Shown here: piece after piece, positions 16,965 to 25,577 of the stretch
How the letters are laid out: each line of letters starts with the position of its first letter
How positions within the stretch are numbered: position 1 is the stretch's first letter
NCBI GenBank assembly: GCA_903853805.1
Contig: CAINUN010000035.1
Coordinates: forward strand, 1-64,000
Reading direction: 5' to 3'
Length of the DNA: 64,000 bases
Source: an uncultured Bacteroidota bacterium
Lineage (GTDB): Bacteria; Bacteroidota; Bacteroidia; Chitinophagales; Chitinophagaceae
Position numbers and translations under genes: made by a program
The notes under the pieces: model-generated
What the model was told of the DNA's origin: nothing
Database searches by the model: none
Seen by the model: only the letters and a program-made list of their open reading frames with translations

Positions 16965-19115
16965 TTAATAAATATTGTCAACGTTGTAATCAATTTCGGC
17001 ATTGCGTTTATTCGATTCTTGTTTAAAGCTTGCCATACTACCTCTAAGTTGTTGCATTTGCATGGTTTGTTGTTGCATATTTTGATTCATATCACCATTT
17101 ACAACTGGGTTTTGCTGACGTGTTTTAACGCTGATATAAAAAACACCATCTTGACCCTTGATGCCGGGAGACATTGTACCTGGTTTAAGGCTTTCATTGA
17201 AAGTATAACCAACAACCTTGGGTTCAAATCCAATAGCAGGAAAATATGCTGTGCCGGCATTGAATGAATCTGCATTTTGAACTTGTTGTGCAGATGCTTG
17301 AGCCAATGCCTCAAGTGTAGTTGAAGATTTATATTTCTCAGTTATTTTAGCAGCTTTCTTTTCTGCTTTTACAAGACCCTCATACATTGGTCTATTGGTT
17401 TCATCAATTTTTGGTAAACCTGGTGATTGAATGTTTGATAGCTTTCCAACAATATATCTATTGTCCAAAGAAAATACCAGCGAAACATCACCAACTTTCG
17501 CATTATAAATCCAACGAAGAATTTCTCTCGAAGAGCCTAAACCAGGAAGAGTAAAGTCGTTTGGTTTTACATTTTGTGCTTGAAGTTTGTTGATGGATTG
17601 TTTTTTTGTTGTCTCATCAAATGCTTTTGCTGTATTGTTCTTTCCTGCAAATTCTTGTGCTTTAGCATATGCCATATTTCTTGTCTCTTCACTTGCATAA
17701 AGGGATTTTGAAACTGTTGCCAATTTAGAAGCAACATCTACATTCTTTTGACTAATAATTTCTATATAATGATAACCAGCATAAGCATCATTATCAACCT
17801 TCACTATTTTTTTATCTCCAACTTTTCCTTCAAATGCAAAGTCAGCAAATTCTTTAGAAAGGTTTGAGCGTTGTGCTAATGCAAAATCATACTCACCTTT
17901 TGTTGCTTTACTGCCTTGGTCATCAGTATATTTTTGAACTAAAGAATCAAAATTTGCTCCACCTTTTGCCATAGCTTCTACGCTGTCAATTCTTTTCTTA
18001 GCCGCACTATCTGTTAGCGTGCTTGAACCGCGATCTTCTGTCTTCACTAATATATGACGAACCTTTACTGAATCTGGTAAAGATTTTCTGTCAGTTACTT
18101 TAGTCATTTTATAAAAACCATTTTCATAGTAAGGACCGTAAATTGATCCTACCGGTTTATTTAAAATAGAATCAGCAAAGGGATTAGTAAATGTTTTCTT
18201 GGTCACAAAAGAGCCGTTATATGTTTCTTCAGAATTTCTATTTACAAAACTTTCAACGTCTGTTGTTGTTTCAAACTCTGCTTTTACCATGTTCAATGAT
18301 GTAAGCGTTTTTTCTGTATCTAACGAAGATGGTACTACATCGAACGACACATATTCCATACTTCTAGTAGGGTCTTGTGTTTTGTATTGATTTTCGTGTT
18401 TTTTCAAATAATTGTTGATGTCTTCGTCTGTAACTTTTACATCATTATCATTAATAGTAGTAAACGGAACTTTTACAAAACTGATACTTGCTTGATAGAA
18501 TTGATCCTTCGTACTACGGTCTAGCAAAAATTTTGGTGTTGTAATAGCACCTGAAAATAGTGCGTTATACTTTGATACTATTTTATTGCGCTTAATGTAG
18601 TTTTTGAAAATTATCCATTGCTCCATTGCCTTCTGAGCCTCCGGAGTGTTTGGTAATTGCTTCTTTTCAAACTGAGTTAAATACTGAGGATCAAACTCAT
18701 TGGTTTGTGGATTCTTGAAATAAGGAAACTGCTTCACAAATGGCTCTGGATTTACCGGTGAAAACATTTCTTTTTCCTCTTCTGGTGAAATACCTATGCC
18801 AAGTTTTTCTTGCTGAGATTGATTCATCTTTTCAGCAATCATTTCATTCAATACTTGGTTATGAATTTGAGCGCGTGTATTGTCATCAATTTTACTACCC
18901 ATTAATTCATACAACGATTCATACTCGTTGATTCTTGTGGCGTATTCTTTTACGTCAATTTTATTGCCGTTTACTTTTGCCACATAATTACTACCCGAAA
19001 AAATTCTTTTTAGGTTGTCACCCGCGTCCATTAATAAGAAGCTTACTAATGAAAGCGCAATAATTCCACCTGCAAGTTTTGCATACTTATCCCTGATTTT
19101 CTGAATTACAGCCAT
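16965..19115 (-). CDS. ppiD: PpiD-like membrane-anchored peptidyl-prolyl isomerase/chaperone
   Basis: 716 residues. A single N-terminal membrane segment (residues about 12-30, GGIIALSLVSFLLMDAG) anchors a periplasmic body. The SurA-type N-terminal chaperone domain covers about 40-230, and one parvulin (PpiC) domain covers about 345-455, beginning VKVRHILVK. The C-terminal third is a second helical/beta region seen in Bacteroidota PpiD. Family role: helps newly exported proteins fold at the inner membrane. It is followed by a terminator and read divergently from nadA; a TAnnTTTG element lies 35 nt upstream of the ATG. Confident family call; symbol by resemblance of architecture. Confidence 0.9.
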   Translation of the reverse strand: MAVIQKIRDKYAKLAGGIIALSLVSFLLMDAGDNLKRIFSGSNYVAKVNGNKIDVKEYATRINEYESLYELMGSKIDDNTRAQIHNQVLNEMIAEKMNQSQQEKLGIGISPEEEKEMFSPVNPEPFVKQFPYFKNPQTNEFDPQYLTQFEKKQLPNTPEAQKAMEQWIIFKNYIKRNKIVSKYNALFSGAITTPKFLLDRSTKDQFYQASISFVKVPFTTINDNDVKVTDEDINNYLKKHENQYKTQDPTRSMEYVSFDVVPSSLDTEKTLTSLNMVKAEFETTTDVESFVNRNSEETYNGSFVTKKTFTNPFADSILNKPVGSIYGPYYENGFYKMTKVTDRKSLPDSVKVRHILVKTEDRGSSTLTDSAAKKRIDSVEAMAKGGANFDSLVQKYTDDQGSKATKGEYDFALAQRSNLSKEFADFAFEGKVGDKKIVKVDNDAYAGYHYIEIISQKNVDVASKLATVSKSLYASEETRNMAYAKAQEFAGKNNTAKAFDETTKKQSINKLQAQNVKPNDFTLPGLGSSREILRWIYNAKVGDVSLVFSLDNRYIVGKLSNIQSPGLPKIDETNRPMYEGLVKAEKKAAKITEKYKSSTTLEALAQASAQQVQNADSFNAGTAYFPAIGFEPKVVGYTFNESLKPGTMSPGIKGQDGVFYISVKTRQQNPVVNGDMNQNMQQQTMQMQQLRGSMASFKQESNKRNAEIDYNVDNIY

Positions 19116-19149
19116 ATTTGGTGTATATTTTTTTTATTTGTAAGGACGG

Positions 19150-19157
19150 CAAATTTA
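19150..19157 (-). promoter_or_regulatory. Bacteroidota -7 element of ppiD
   Basis: On the minus strand this reads TAAATTTG, a perfect TAnnTTTG, giving a leader of about 30 nt. No convincing -33 TTTG was found. Confidence 0.4.
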
Positions 19158-19252
19158 TAGGAATTTTCGGGATAAAGAATTTATTGTAGCACTATTTTCT
19201 TTCTATAGATAAAAGAATTGTTTTCTAATGCTTAGTTATTCTTTTTTTCCTC

Positions 19253-19519
19253 TGTGAATTAGTGTGGATTATTATGGTAATTCTCGTTTATAGATTATTG
19301 TTATTGTGTTTATTTCTATTGGTAAAACTTTTTTAAGCTTTTTCTCTTCTTAAAACTGATAAGTTACCAACTATAAAAATAAAGTATTTTCTACAGTTTT
19401 AGATTATCCACTTATGCACAAAAACGTGTGAGTTATTTGATTTTATTAGGTTTTAGTTTGTGAATAAACTTGATAATATTGGTACCAAATAATTTCCTCT
19501 AATTTTGCGCTGTGGATTT
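19253..19519. other. DnaA-box-like cluster, candidate oriC
   Basis: The 478-bp spacer between divergent ppiD and nadA holds two perfect DnaA boxes, TTATGCACA (19412-19420) and TGTGAATAA (19459-19467, reverse orientation). There are also three one-mismatch boxes: TTATCCACT (19404-19412, sharing one base with the perfect box), TGTGAATTA (19253-19261) and TGTGGATTA (19263-19271). The sequence between 19271 and 19400 is very AT-rich, like an unwinding element. Genes diverge from here on both sides. dnaA is not adjacent in this window. Confidence 0.45.
19500..19507 (+). promoter_or_regulatory. Bacteroidota -7 element of nadA
   Basis: TAATTTTG matches TAnnTTTG. ATTG at 19478-19481 is an 18-nt-spaced partial -33 element. 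The leader would be about 80 nt. Confidence 0.4.
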
Positions 19520-19593
19520 GTTATTTCTTTCCCCAAATTCACACCCTTAATTGATAATAACCCTTTTTTAATAAAATTTTTTATATTTATTAT

Positions 19594-20589
19594 ATGGTTG
19601 TGAATTATTCTTCTGCTTTTAAAAAAATCAATGATTTAGGTTTTTTGGATATTGAAATTGATCCATCTTTAGATTTATTTAAAGAAATTGAAAAATTAAA
19701 GAAAGAAAAGAACGCAATTATTCTTGCACATTATTACCAAGAACCAGATATTCAGGACATAGCAGATTTTATAGGTGATAGTTTAGGACTTGCTCAAGAA
19801 GCTGCAAAAACAAAAGCAGATATCATTGTTTTCGCAGGAGTTCATTTTATGGCTGAGACAGCCAAAATTTTGAATCCTAATAAGAAAGTTCTTTTGCCAG
19901 ATTTAAAAGCTGGTTGTTCTTTAAGTGATAGTTGTCCACCAAGTTTGTTTAAAAAATTTAAAGAAAAACATCCAAACCATTTAGTTATTTCCTACATTAA
20001 TTGTTCTGCAGGAATTAAAGCCTTGAGTGATATCATTTGTACATCATCAAATGCAAAGAGAATTATCGATTCATTACCTCTTGACCAACCAATTATTTTT
20101 GCTCCTGATAAAAACTTAGGATCTTTTTTAAATAAAGCCACTGGAAGAAATATGATACTTTGGAATGGTGCTTGTATGGTACATGAGCTTTTTTCTTTAG
20201 AAAAGATTATAAGACTAAAAGAAAGAAATCCAGAAGCACATTTTATTGCTCATCCCGAATGTGAAGAATCTATTCTTAAGTATGCTGACTTTATTGGATC
20301 TACAACTGAATTATTGAAATATTCACAAATATGCACATCTAATTTATTCATTGTTGCAACTGAAACGGGTATACTTCATCAAATGAAACTGAAATCACCC
20401 GAAAAAACGTTTATTCCAGCACCACCAGATAATGCTTGTGCTTGTAATGATTGTCCGCACATGAAGCTTAACACGCTTGAAAAACTATATTTGGCTATAA
20501 AATATGAGCAACCCGAAATTATTCTTGAAGAAGAACTTTTAGAAACGTCTAGAAGACCGATTTTAAAGATGTTAGAACTCAGTAAATAG
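19594..20589 (+). CDS. nadA: Quinolinate synthase NadA
   Basis: 331 residues, typical length. It condenses iminoaspartate with dihydroxyacetone phosphate to quinolinate in de novo NAD synthesis. The three cluster-ligand regions are present: Cys108 ([12 protein letters not shown]), Cys194 (WNGACMVHE) and the C-terminal ACACNDC group (Cys282, 284, 287). Substrate-binding motifs include [37 protein letters not shown] and HPECE. It would be a cytoplasmic 4Fe-4S enzyme. nadB and nadC are not in the window, but nadK lies at 37.7 kb. The ATG at 19594 directly precedes family-typical sequence and no better start exists. Confidence 0.95.
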   Translation: MVVNYSSAFKKINDLGFLDIEIDPSLDLFKEIEKLKKEKNAIILAHYYQEPDIQDIADFIGDSLGLAQEAAKTKADIIVFAGVHFMAETAKILNPNKKVLLPDLKAGCSLSDSCPPSLFKKFKEKHPNHLVISYINCSAGIKALSDIICTSSNAKRIIDSLPLDQPIIFAPDKNLGSFLNKATGRNMILWNGACMVHELFSLEKIIRLKERNPEAHFIAHPECEESILKYADFIGSTTELLKYSQICTSNLFIVATETGILHQMKLKSPEKTFIPAPPDNACACNDCPHMKLNTLEKLYLAIKYEQPEIILEEELLETSRRPILKMLELSK

Positions 20590-20606
20590 GTTTACACCAA
20601 GAAAGT

Positions 20607-20639
20607 TTTTGGTTGTTATTATTTCTTTTGGTACTTTAG
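20607..20639 (+). promoter_or_regulatory. Promoter of the PA-domain secreted protein gene
   Basis: TTTTG (20607-20611) and TACTTTAG (20632-20639) are 20 nt apart and match the -33/-7 pattern with one mismatch in the -7 box. The start codon is at 20668. Confidence 0.45.
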
Positions 20640-20667
20640 TTCGCAAAATCATTTTTATCTATAGTGT

Positions 20668-22572
20668 ATGAAAAAATTAAGTTTACTCAAGTTTGTATTC
20701 GCTGTTTTTTTAGCAGCAATGTCTACTCATTCTCAGGCTCAGTTAATTAATCTTGTTGATCCAACACTTTTAGTTAATGTTCCTGCATCTGTTGCAGGAG
20801 TGAAAAGTTTTACTAAATCTAATGATGGAACCACTAGTACAAGTAATTGGGGAAGAGCGATTGACTCTTTTTATTACATGGTTCCTTTAGTAAAACCAGA
20901 TGCAGCAGATTCTTTAGGTTGTAACCCAATACCTGCGGGCTCTATGACCAATAAATTCGCAATGATATTCAGAGGTAATTGTCAGTTTAGCGATAAAGCA
21001 TTAAGTGCTCAAAATGCTGGAGCTATTGGAATTATTATTGTGAACAATATTCCAGGTGGTCCAGTTGGTATGGCTGCAGGTACTGTTGCTTCTTCAATTA
21101 CTATTCCTGTTTTAATGATTTCACAAGATGATGGTGCTGCTATCAACTCACAAATGTGGAACGGGGAAACCGTTAAAGTATCATTGACTAATTGGGGTTT
21201 CGGTTTTGCTCATGATTTAGGTTTTGTAAATAATTCATTGTCACTTTATAGCGGGTATTCTGTTCCTAAATATGAACTCAATACTGCAAGTCAACACGTT
21301 CCTTACAATGCCTATACAGGTGCATACGTTGCTAATTTCGGTAGTAATGCAGAGTCTAACGTAAAAGTAAAATCAATAATTTCTTTCACTCCAACTTCTG
21401 GCTCATCATCTGTTTTACACACCGACTCTGTATTAGTTAGTGGAACTTTTAACACTACTGATTCTGTCATGCAAACTATAGGTGCTAACGGCTTTAGTTT
21501 ACCAGCTATTACCAATACTGGAACTTTAAAATTTGATTATCAACTATCATCATCTTCTTCAGATGATCAACCACTAAACAATAATGCTAGTTTCTCTGTA
21601 AACGTAACAGATACTATTTATAGTAAGTGTAGAATTAATACCACTACAGGTGAACCTTTAGTAACCATTGGTTATAAAATAAGTCAAACAGGTACTACAG
21701 ATACTTGGGGACCATTCTTTTATATTAGAGAAGGCGGTCACATGGCTATGAGTTCTCAATTTACTGTTAGTAACGGTACATCAGGAACAACAGAAAAAGA
21801 TCTTTCTGGTGGTGCTGTAAATATTTATGCCTTCAAATGGGAAGATTTAAACGCAGATAAATTTATTAATATAGGTGAGCTTATTCCTGTTGGCGTTGCA
21901 CCAAAGACATTTGGAATTACAGATTCAAACTATAATATTTTCACGGCAAATTACCATGATTTTAATAATTCATCTAAACCACTATATTTAAACTCAGGTC
22001 ACTGGTATTGGTTTGCAGCAGAAGTTACTAGTGATTTATATTTAGGTTGTGATGGTGAAATTAATTATTTCCAAAGAAGCAACGCTGCGTCATTAGCAAC
22101 CACGCCTGTCCAAGAGTATTGGGCACCGCAGTTTTATGGAGCAGAATCTGACTTAATTAGTTCTGATCCTAATTCTACACTTCACCATTTCCCATTTTTT
22201 AGAGTTACTGCAAACGTTATGGATTCAATTGGTTTTAGTAGTTCAAAAGGTTTGGTTCCCTCTATTAATTTACGCACTTCAGTAAGTAAATCAAATGGAG
22301 TTGATAATGTTATGCAGTCAGGACCAGAATTTTCTTTTTATCCTAACCCAGCAAACGATTTGTTGAATGTAAAAGTAGCTGCATCTTCTGGAAACAAATT
22401 AACAGCCAGAATTATGGATGGTTTAGGAAGAATTATTTTTAAAAAATCATTTGACTTTAGTCAAGGCGAGTTTTCTATTAATACACAAGGATATCAAATT
22501 GGCAACTATTATTTGACTATTCAAGAAGAGAACGGTCAAATGATTGCTAAAAAGTTTGTAATTACAAAGTAA
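20668..22572 (+). CDS. Secreted PA-domain protein with T9SS type A sorting domain
   Basis: 634 residues. A signal peptide (MKKLSLLKFVFAVFLAAMS onwards, cleavage near SQAQ) leads to the periplasm. Residues about 75-175 are a protease-associated (PA) domain (FRGNCQFSDKA, NAGAIGIIIVNN, IPVLMIS). The middle has beta-sandwich segments and a DLNADKF calcium-loop-like motif. Residues about 555-634 are a T9SS type A domain (FYPNPANDLLNVKV, GLGRIIFKK, GNYYLTI). No catalytic protease domain was recognised, so the PA domain may serve in binding. The protein should end at the cell surface or in the medium. A strong terminator follows. Confidence 0.85.
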   Translation: MKKLSLLKFVFAVFLAAMSTHSQAQLINLVDPTLLVNVPASVAGVKSFTKSNDGTTSTSNWGRAIDSFYYMVPLVKPDAADSLGCNPIPAGSMTNKFAMIFRGNCQFSDKALSAQNAGAIGIIIVNNIPGGPVGMAAGTVASSITIPVLMISQDDGAAINSQMWNGETVKVSLTNWGFGFAHDLGFVNNSLSLYSGYSVPKYELNTASQHVPYNAYTGAYVANFGSNAESNVKVKSIISFTPTSGSSSVLHTDSVLVSGTFNTTDSVMQTIGANGFSLPAITNTGTLKFDYQLSSSSSDDQPLNNNASFSVNVTDTIYSKCRINTTTGEPLVTIGYKISQTGTTDTWGPFFYIREGGHMAMSSQFTVSNGTSGTTEKDLSGGAVNIYAFKWEDLNADKFINIGELIPVGVAPKTFGITDSNYNIFTANYHDFNNSSKPLYLNSGHWYWFAAEVTSDLYLGCDGEINYFQRSNAASLATTPVQEYWAPQFYGAESDLISSDPNSTLHHFPFFRVTANVMDSIGFSSSKGLVPSINLRTSVSKSNGVDNVMQSGPEFSFYPNPANDLLNVKVAASSGNKLTARIMDGLGRIIFKKSFDFSQGEFSINTQGYQIGNYYLTIQEENGQMIAKKFVITK

Positions 22573-22592
22573 TTTCATTATTATTATTATTT

Positions 22593-22624
22593 AAAGGCTG
22601 GTCTGAAATGATCAGCCTTTTTTA
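22593..22624 (+). terminator. Rho-independent terminator
   Basis: 11-bp stem AAAGGCTGGTC (22593-22603) / GATCAGCCTTT (22610-22620) with one G-T pair, 6-nt loop and a T run. It separates the PA-domain gene from mnmG. Confidence 0.85.
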
Positions 22625-22643
22625 TTGGTTCAATTTTCATTCT

Positions 22644-22651
22644 TATCTTTG
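22644..22651 (+). promoter_or_regulatory. -7 element of mnmG, possible leaderless start
   Basis: TATCTTTG matches TAnnTTTG and ends 5 nt before the mnmG ATG at 22657. ATTG at 22624-22627 is a partial -33. Initiation would fall on or beside the start codon. Confidence 0.45.
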
Positions 22652-22656
22652 CAACA

Positions 22657-24525
22657 ATGTTTAATGTTTACGATGTAATTGTGGTTGGAGCTGGTCATGC
22701 AGGCTGTGAAGCTGCTGCCGCTGCGGCCAATATGGGGTCTTCTGTTTTGCTAATAACAATGAATATGCAAACCATTGCACAAATGAGTTGTAATCCAGCA
22801 ATGGGTGGAATTGCTAAAGGGCAAATTGTTAGAGAAATCGATGCATTAGGTGGCACAAGTGGAATCATTACAGACTTGAGTACTATTCAATTTCGAATGT
22901 TAAATAGGTCCAAAGGACCAGGTATGTGGAGTCCTCGTTCTCAAAATGACCGTGAAATGTTTGCTAACACATGGAGGGAGAAATTGGAATCAATACCAAA
23001 TGTAGACTTTTGGCAAGACGTGGTTAAGGGACTAATTGTTTCACGTGAAACAGTGAAAGGTGTTGTGACAGGAATGGGTATAGAAATTTTCGGGAAAACA
23101 GTTATTCTAACCAATGGAACCTTCTTAAATGGGGTAATCCATATTGGAGAGAAACAATTTGGTGGCGGAAGAATAGGGGAAAAAAACGCAACAGGCATTA
23201 CGGAACAATTAGTTGGTTTTGGTTTTGAAACAGCTAGGCTAAAAACAGGAACCCCTCCAAGAATAGACGGAAGAAGCCTCGATTATTCAAAAATGGAAGT
23301 GCAAGAGGGAGATGATGAAGTTGTTGGGTTTTCCTACTTACCAATAAAGAAAATTAAGCCAGAGCAGCAAAAATGTTGTTGGATTACCTATACAAGCTCA
23401 GTTGTTCACGAAATTTTACAGACTGGTTTTGAGAAGTCGCCAATGTATCAAGGAAGAATTAAAGGTAGTGGACCAAGATATTGTCCGAGCATTGAAGACA
23501 AAATTAATCGTTTTGCAGAAAGAGATCGTCATCAACTATTTGTAGAACCAGAAGGATGGAACACTGTTGAGATTTATGTAAATGGCTTTAGCACGTCATT
23601 GCCTGAGGATGTACAATTCAAGGCTCTAAGAATGGTTCCCGGATTTGAAAACTGTAAATTTTTCCGTCCTGGTTATGCAATTGAATACGATTATTTTCCA
23701 CCAACACAATTGAAATTCACGCTTGAAACTAAATTAATCAAGAATTTATTTTTTGCCGGTCAAATTAACGGGACCACAGGCTATGAAGAAGCTGCTTGTC
23801 AGGGTTTAATGGCAGGAATAAACGCACACAGAAGTGTAATTGAACAAGAACCCGTTGTTTTGAAGAGAAGCGATGCCTATATAGGTGTGCTTATTGATGA
23901 TTTAATAAACAAAGGAACAGATGAACCATATAGAATGTTCACAAGTAGAGCAGAGTATAGAACGTTACTTCGTCAAGATAATGGTGATCTAAGACTAACT
24001 GAACTAGGACATAAGATAGGTTTAGCCACAGATGAAAGGTTGCGAATAATGGAAGAGAAAAATAAGCAAGTTTGTTCCATCAAGCAATCATTATCTGAAA
24101 TATCCGTTAGCCCAGAAACTATTAACGATTACCTATTGAGTATCGATTCATCGCCAATTTCTGAGAAATACAAAACTGAAAAACTACTTCTTCGCCCGGG
24201 AATTAGCATCGAAGATCTAATGAATAATATACCAGATCTTATTTCTTCCTTAAAAGATTTTCCTCGTTTGGCTTTAGAACAAGCCGAAATCCAAACCAAG
24301 TATGAGGTTTATATAGAAAAGGAAAAAGAGCTTGTTAAGAAAATGGCTGGTCTTGAGGATTTGATAATTCCAGAGAGTTTCAACTATTCTAAGCTAACTG
24401 CTTTAAGCACAGAGGCTCGCCAAAAATTAGATAAGATTCGTCCTCAAACGTTGGGTCAAGCAAGTAGAATTAGCGGCGTAAATCCAAGTGATGTGCAGAT
24501 ATTAATGGTATTCATGGGAAGATAA
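22657..24525 (+). CDS. mnmG: tRNA uridine-5-carboxymethylaminomethyl modification enzyme MnmG (GidA)
   Basis: 622 residues, full length. With MnmE it installs the cmnm5 group on wobble U34 of certain tRNAs, using FAD and methylene-tetrahydrofolate. Seen: the FAD-binding GAGHAGCE (residues 11-18), MSCNPAMGGIAKG, RLKTGTPPRIDGRS, GYEEAACQGLMAG and TSRAEYRTLLRQDN, plus the helical C-terminal tRNA/MnmE-binding domain ending QASRISGVNPSDVQIL. The start codon follows its promoter directly. It leads a plus-strand run with recX 41 nt downstream. Confidence 0.97.
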   Translation: MFNVYDVIVVGAGHAGCEAAAAAANMGSSVLLITMNMQTIAQMSCNPAMGGIAKGQIVREIDALGGTSGIITDLSTIQFRMLNRSKGPGMWSPRSQNDREMFANTWREKLESIPNVDFWQDVVKGLIVSRETVKGVVTGMGIEIFGKTVILTNGTFLNGVIHIGEKQFGGGRIGEKNATGITEQLVGFGFETARLKTGTPPRIDGRSLDYSKMEVQEGDDEVVGFSYLPIKKIKPEQQKCCWITYTSSVVHEILQTGFEKSPMYQGRIKGSGPRYCPSIEDKINRFAERDRHQLFVEPEGWNTVEIYVNGFSTSLPEDVQFKALRMVPGFENCKFFRPGYAIEYDYFPPTQLKFTLETKLIKNLFFAGQINGTTGYEEAACQGLMAGINAHRSVIEQEPVVLKRSDAYIGVLIDDLINKGTDEPYRMFTSRAEYRTLLRQDNGDLRLTELGHKIGLATDERLRIMEEKNKQVCSIKQSLSEISVSPETINDYLLSIDSSPISEKYKTEKLLLRPGISIEDLMNNIPDLISSLKDFPRLALEQAEIQTKYEVYIEKEKELVKKMAGLEDLIIPESFNYSKLTALSTEARQKLDKIRPQTLGQASRISGVNPSDVQILMVFMGR

Positions 24526-24566
24526 GTTTCTTATTTACAATAATATATAGTTAGCTTTTGTTTTAA

Positions 24567-25025
24567 ATGGATAATAAAACCGCCATCATTCATTATTGCA
24601 ATTATCAAGAGCGTTGTCATAATGAGGTAAGAAACAAACTTTATGAGTTAGGCTGTAAAACAACGGAAGTCAACGATTTGATTGCATTGCTTATTGAAAA
24701 AAACCTATTAAATGAAGAAAGGTTTGCGCGTTCCTATGCCCGAGGAAAATTCAGGATAAAACATTGGGGCAGGAACAAAATCATTCAACAACTGAAGCTA
24801 AAAAAGATTTCAGATTATTGCATAAAAAAAGGAATGTCAGAAATTGATGAAGAGACATATGAAAATACCCTTTTCAAAATTGCAGAAAAAAAATGGCAAG
24901 AACTGAGAACGGAAAGAAATTCAAGAACGAAAAAGGTTAAACTATTTCGATTTTTATTACAAAGAGGCTTTGAAACTAATTTTATCAATACTGCAATAAA
25001 TAATTTGATAACAAAAACGCAATAG
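24567..25025 (+). CDS. recX: Regulatory protein RecX
   Basis: 152 residues of the RecX family, which modulates RecA filaments. Typical segments are CHNEVRNKLYELG, IALLIEKNLLNEERFARSYARGKF (a split of the conserved LNDxxFA..yvr motif), HWGRNKIIQQLKLKKI and a C-terminal KLFRFLLQRGFET. The three tandem three-helix repeats expected for the family can be traced. It is cytoplasmic and probably monomeric. recA is not nearby, as is common in Bacteroidota. It lies between mnmG and apaG on the same strand. Confidence 0.88.
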   Translation: MDNKTAIIHYCNYQERCHNEVRNKLYELGCKTTEVNDLIALLIEKNLLNEERFARSYARGKFRIKHWGRNKIIQQLKLKKISDYCIKKGMSEIDEETYENTLFKIAEKKWQELRTERNSRTKKVKLFRFLLQRGFETNFINTAINNLITKTQ

Positions 25026-25044
25026 TTTACTCTTTGTTTTTGTG

Positions 25045-25052
25045 TAAATTTG
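25045..25052 (+). promoter_or_regulatory. -7 element of apaG
   Basis: TAAATTTG matches TAnnTTTG and lies 19 nt before the ATG at 25072; it supports that start over the one at 25063. No clear -33. Confidence 0.35.
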
Positions 25053-25071
25053 TTTTTGAAAATTGGATTTC

Positions 25072-25458
25072 ATGGTACAAAAAATAACAGAAGGTGTAAG
25101 TGTTTCGGTAGATACTTTTTATCAACCAGCTCAATCAAATCCCATAAAGCAGGAACATGTTTTCGTTTATAGAATTACTATAGAAAACCAAACACCTAAC
25201 CCAATAAAATTACAACGCCGACATTGGGTAATCGTTGATAGCAACGGCATTAAAAAAGAAGTAGATGGAGAGGGGGTAGTTGGTAGAAAGCCAGTTATTG
25301 AACCTGGGGCAAGTTATCAGTACATTTCTTCAACACTAATTAATACAGACATTGGCAAAATGTTTGGCACCTATGAAATGATGAACCTTTACAATAGAAC
25401 CTTGTTCAAGGTAGCCATTCCAGAATTCCCTTTAGTTTATCCCTTCAAGCTGAATTAA
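25072..25458 (+). CDS. apaG: ApaG domain protein
   Basis: 128 residues from ATG 25072 (an in-frame ATG at 25063 is possible). The whole chain is one ApaG/DUF525 beta-sandwich: VQKITEGVSVSVDTFYQP, the EHVFVYRITIENQ strand, KLQRRHWVIVDSNG, the VVGRKPVIEPGASYQY loop and GTYEMMNLY. ApaG was linked to Co2+/Mg2+ resistance in enterobacteria; its biochemical function is unsettled, and the fold resembles fibronectin III. Cytoplasmic. It sits between recX and typA on the same strand. Confidence 0.93.
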   Translation: MVQKITEGVSVSVDTFYQPAQSNPIKQEHVFVYRITIENQTPNPIKLQRRHWVIVDSNGIKKEVDGEGVVGRKPVIEPGASYQYISSTLINTDIGKMFGTYEMMNLYNRTLFKVAIPEFPLVYPFKLN

Positions 25459-25502
25459 CCGATTGATTTTATTGGGATAGCTTTTTGCATCCTTTATTCT
25501 CG

Positions 25503-25510
25503 TACCTTCG
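25503..25510 (+). promoter_or_regulatory. -7 element of typA
   Basis: TACCTTCG (one mismatch to TAnnTTTG) with TTTG at 25483-25486, 16 nt upstream. It lies inside the longer possible reading frame and so supports the ATG at 25578. Confidence 0.4.
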
Positions 25511-25577
25511 CGCCTCGTTTTCATGCCCCTCCTCGAAGGAAGGGTTTTTAATTGCAAAAAACGTACACGAATTATTT

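Noticed and set aside
25485-25577. N-terminal extension of typA
   Set aside because: The extra residues are not family-like and the stretch contains the promoter -7 box.
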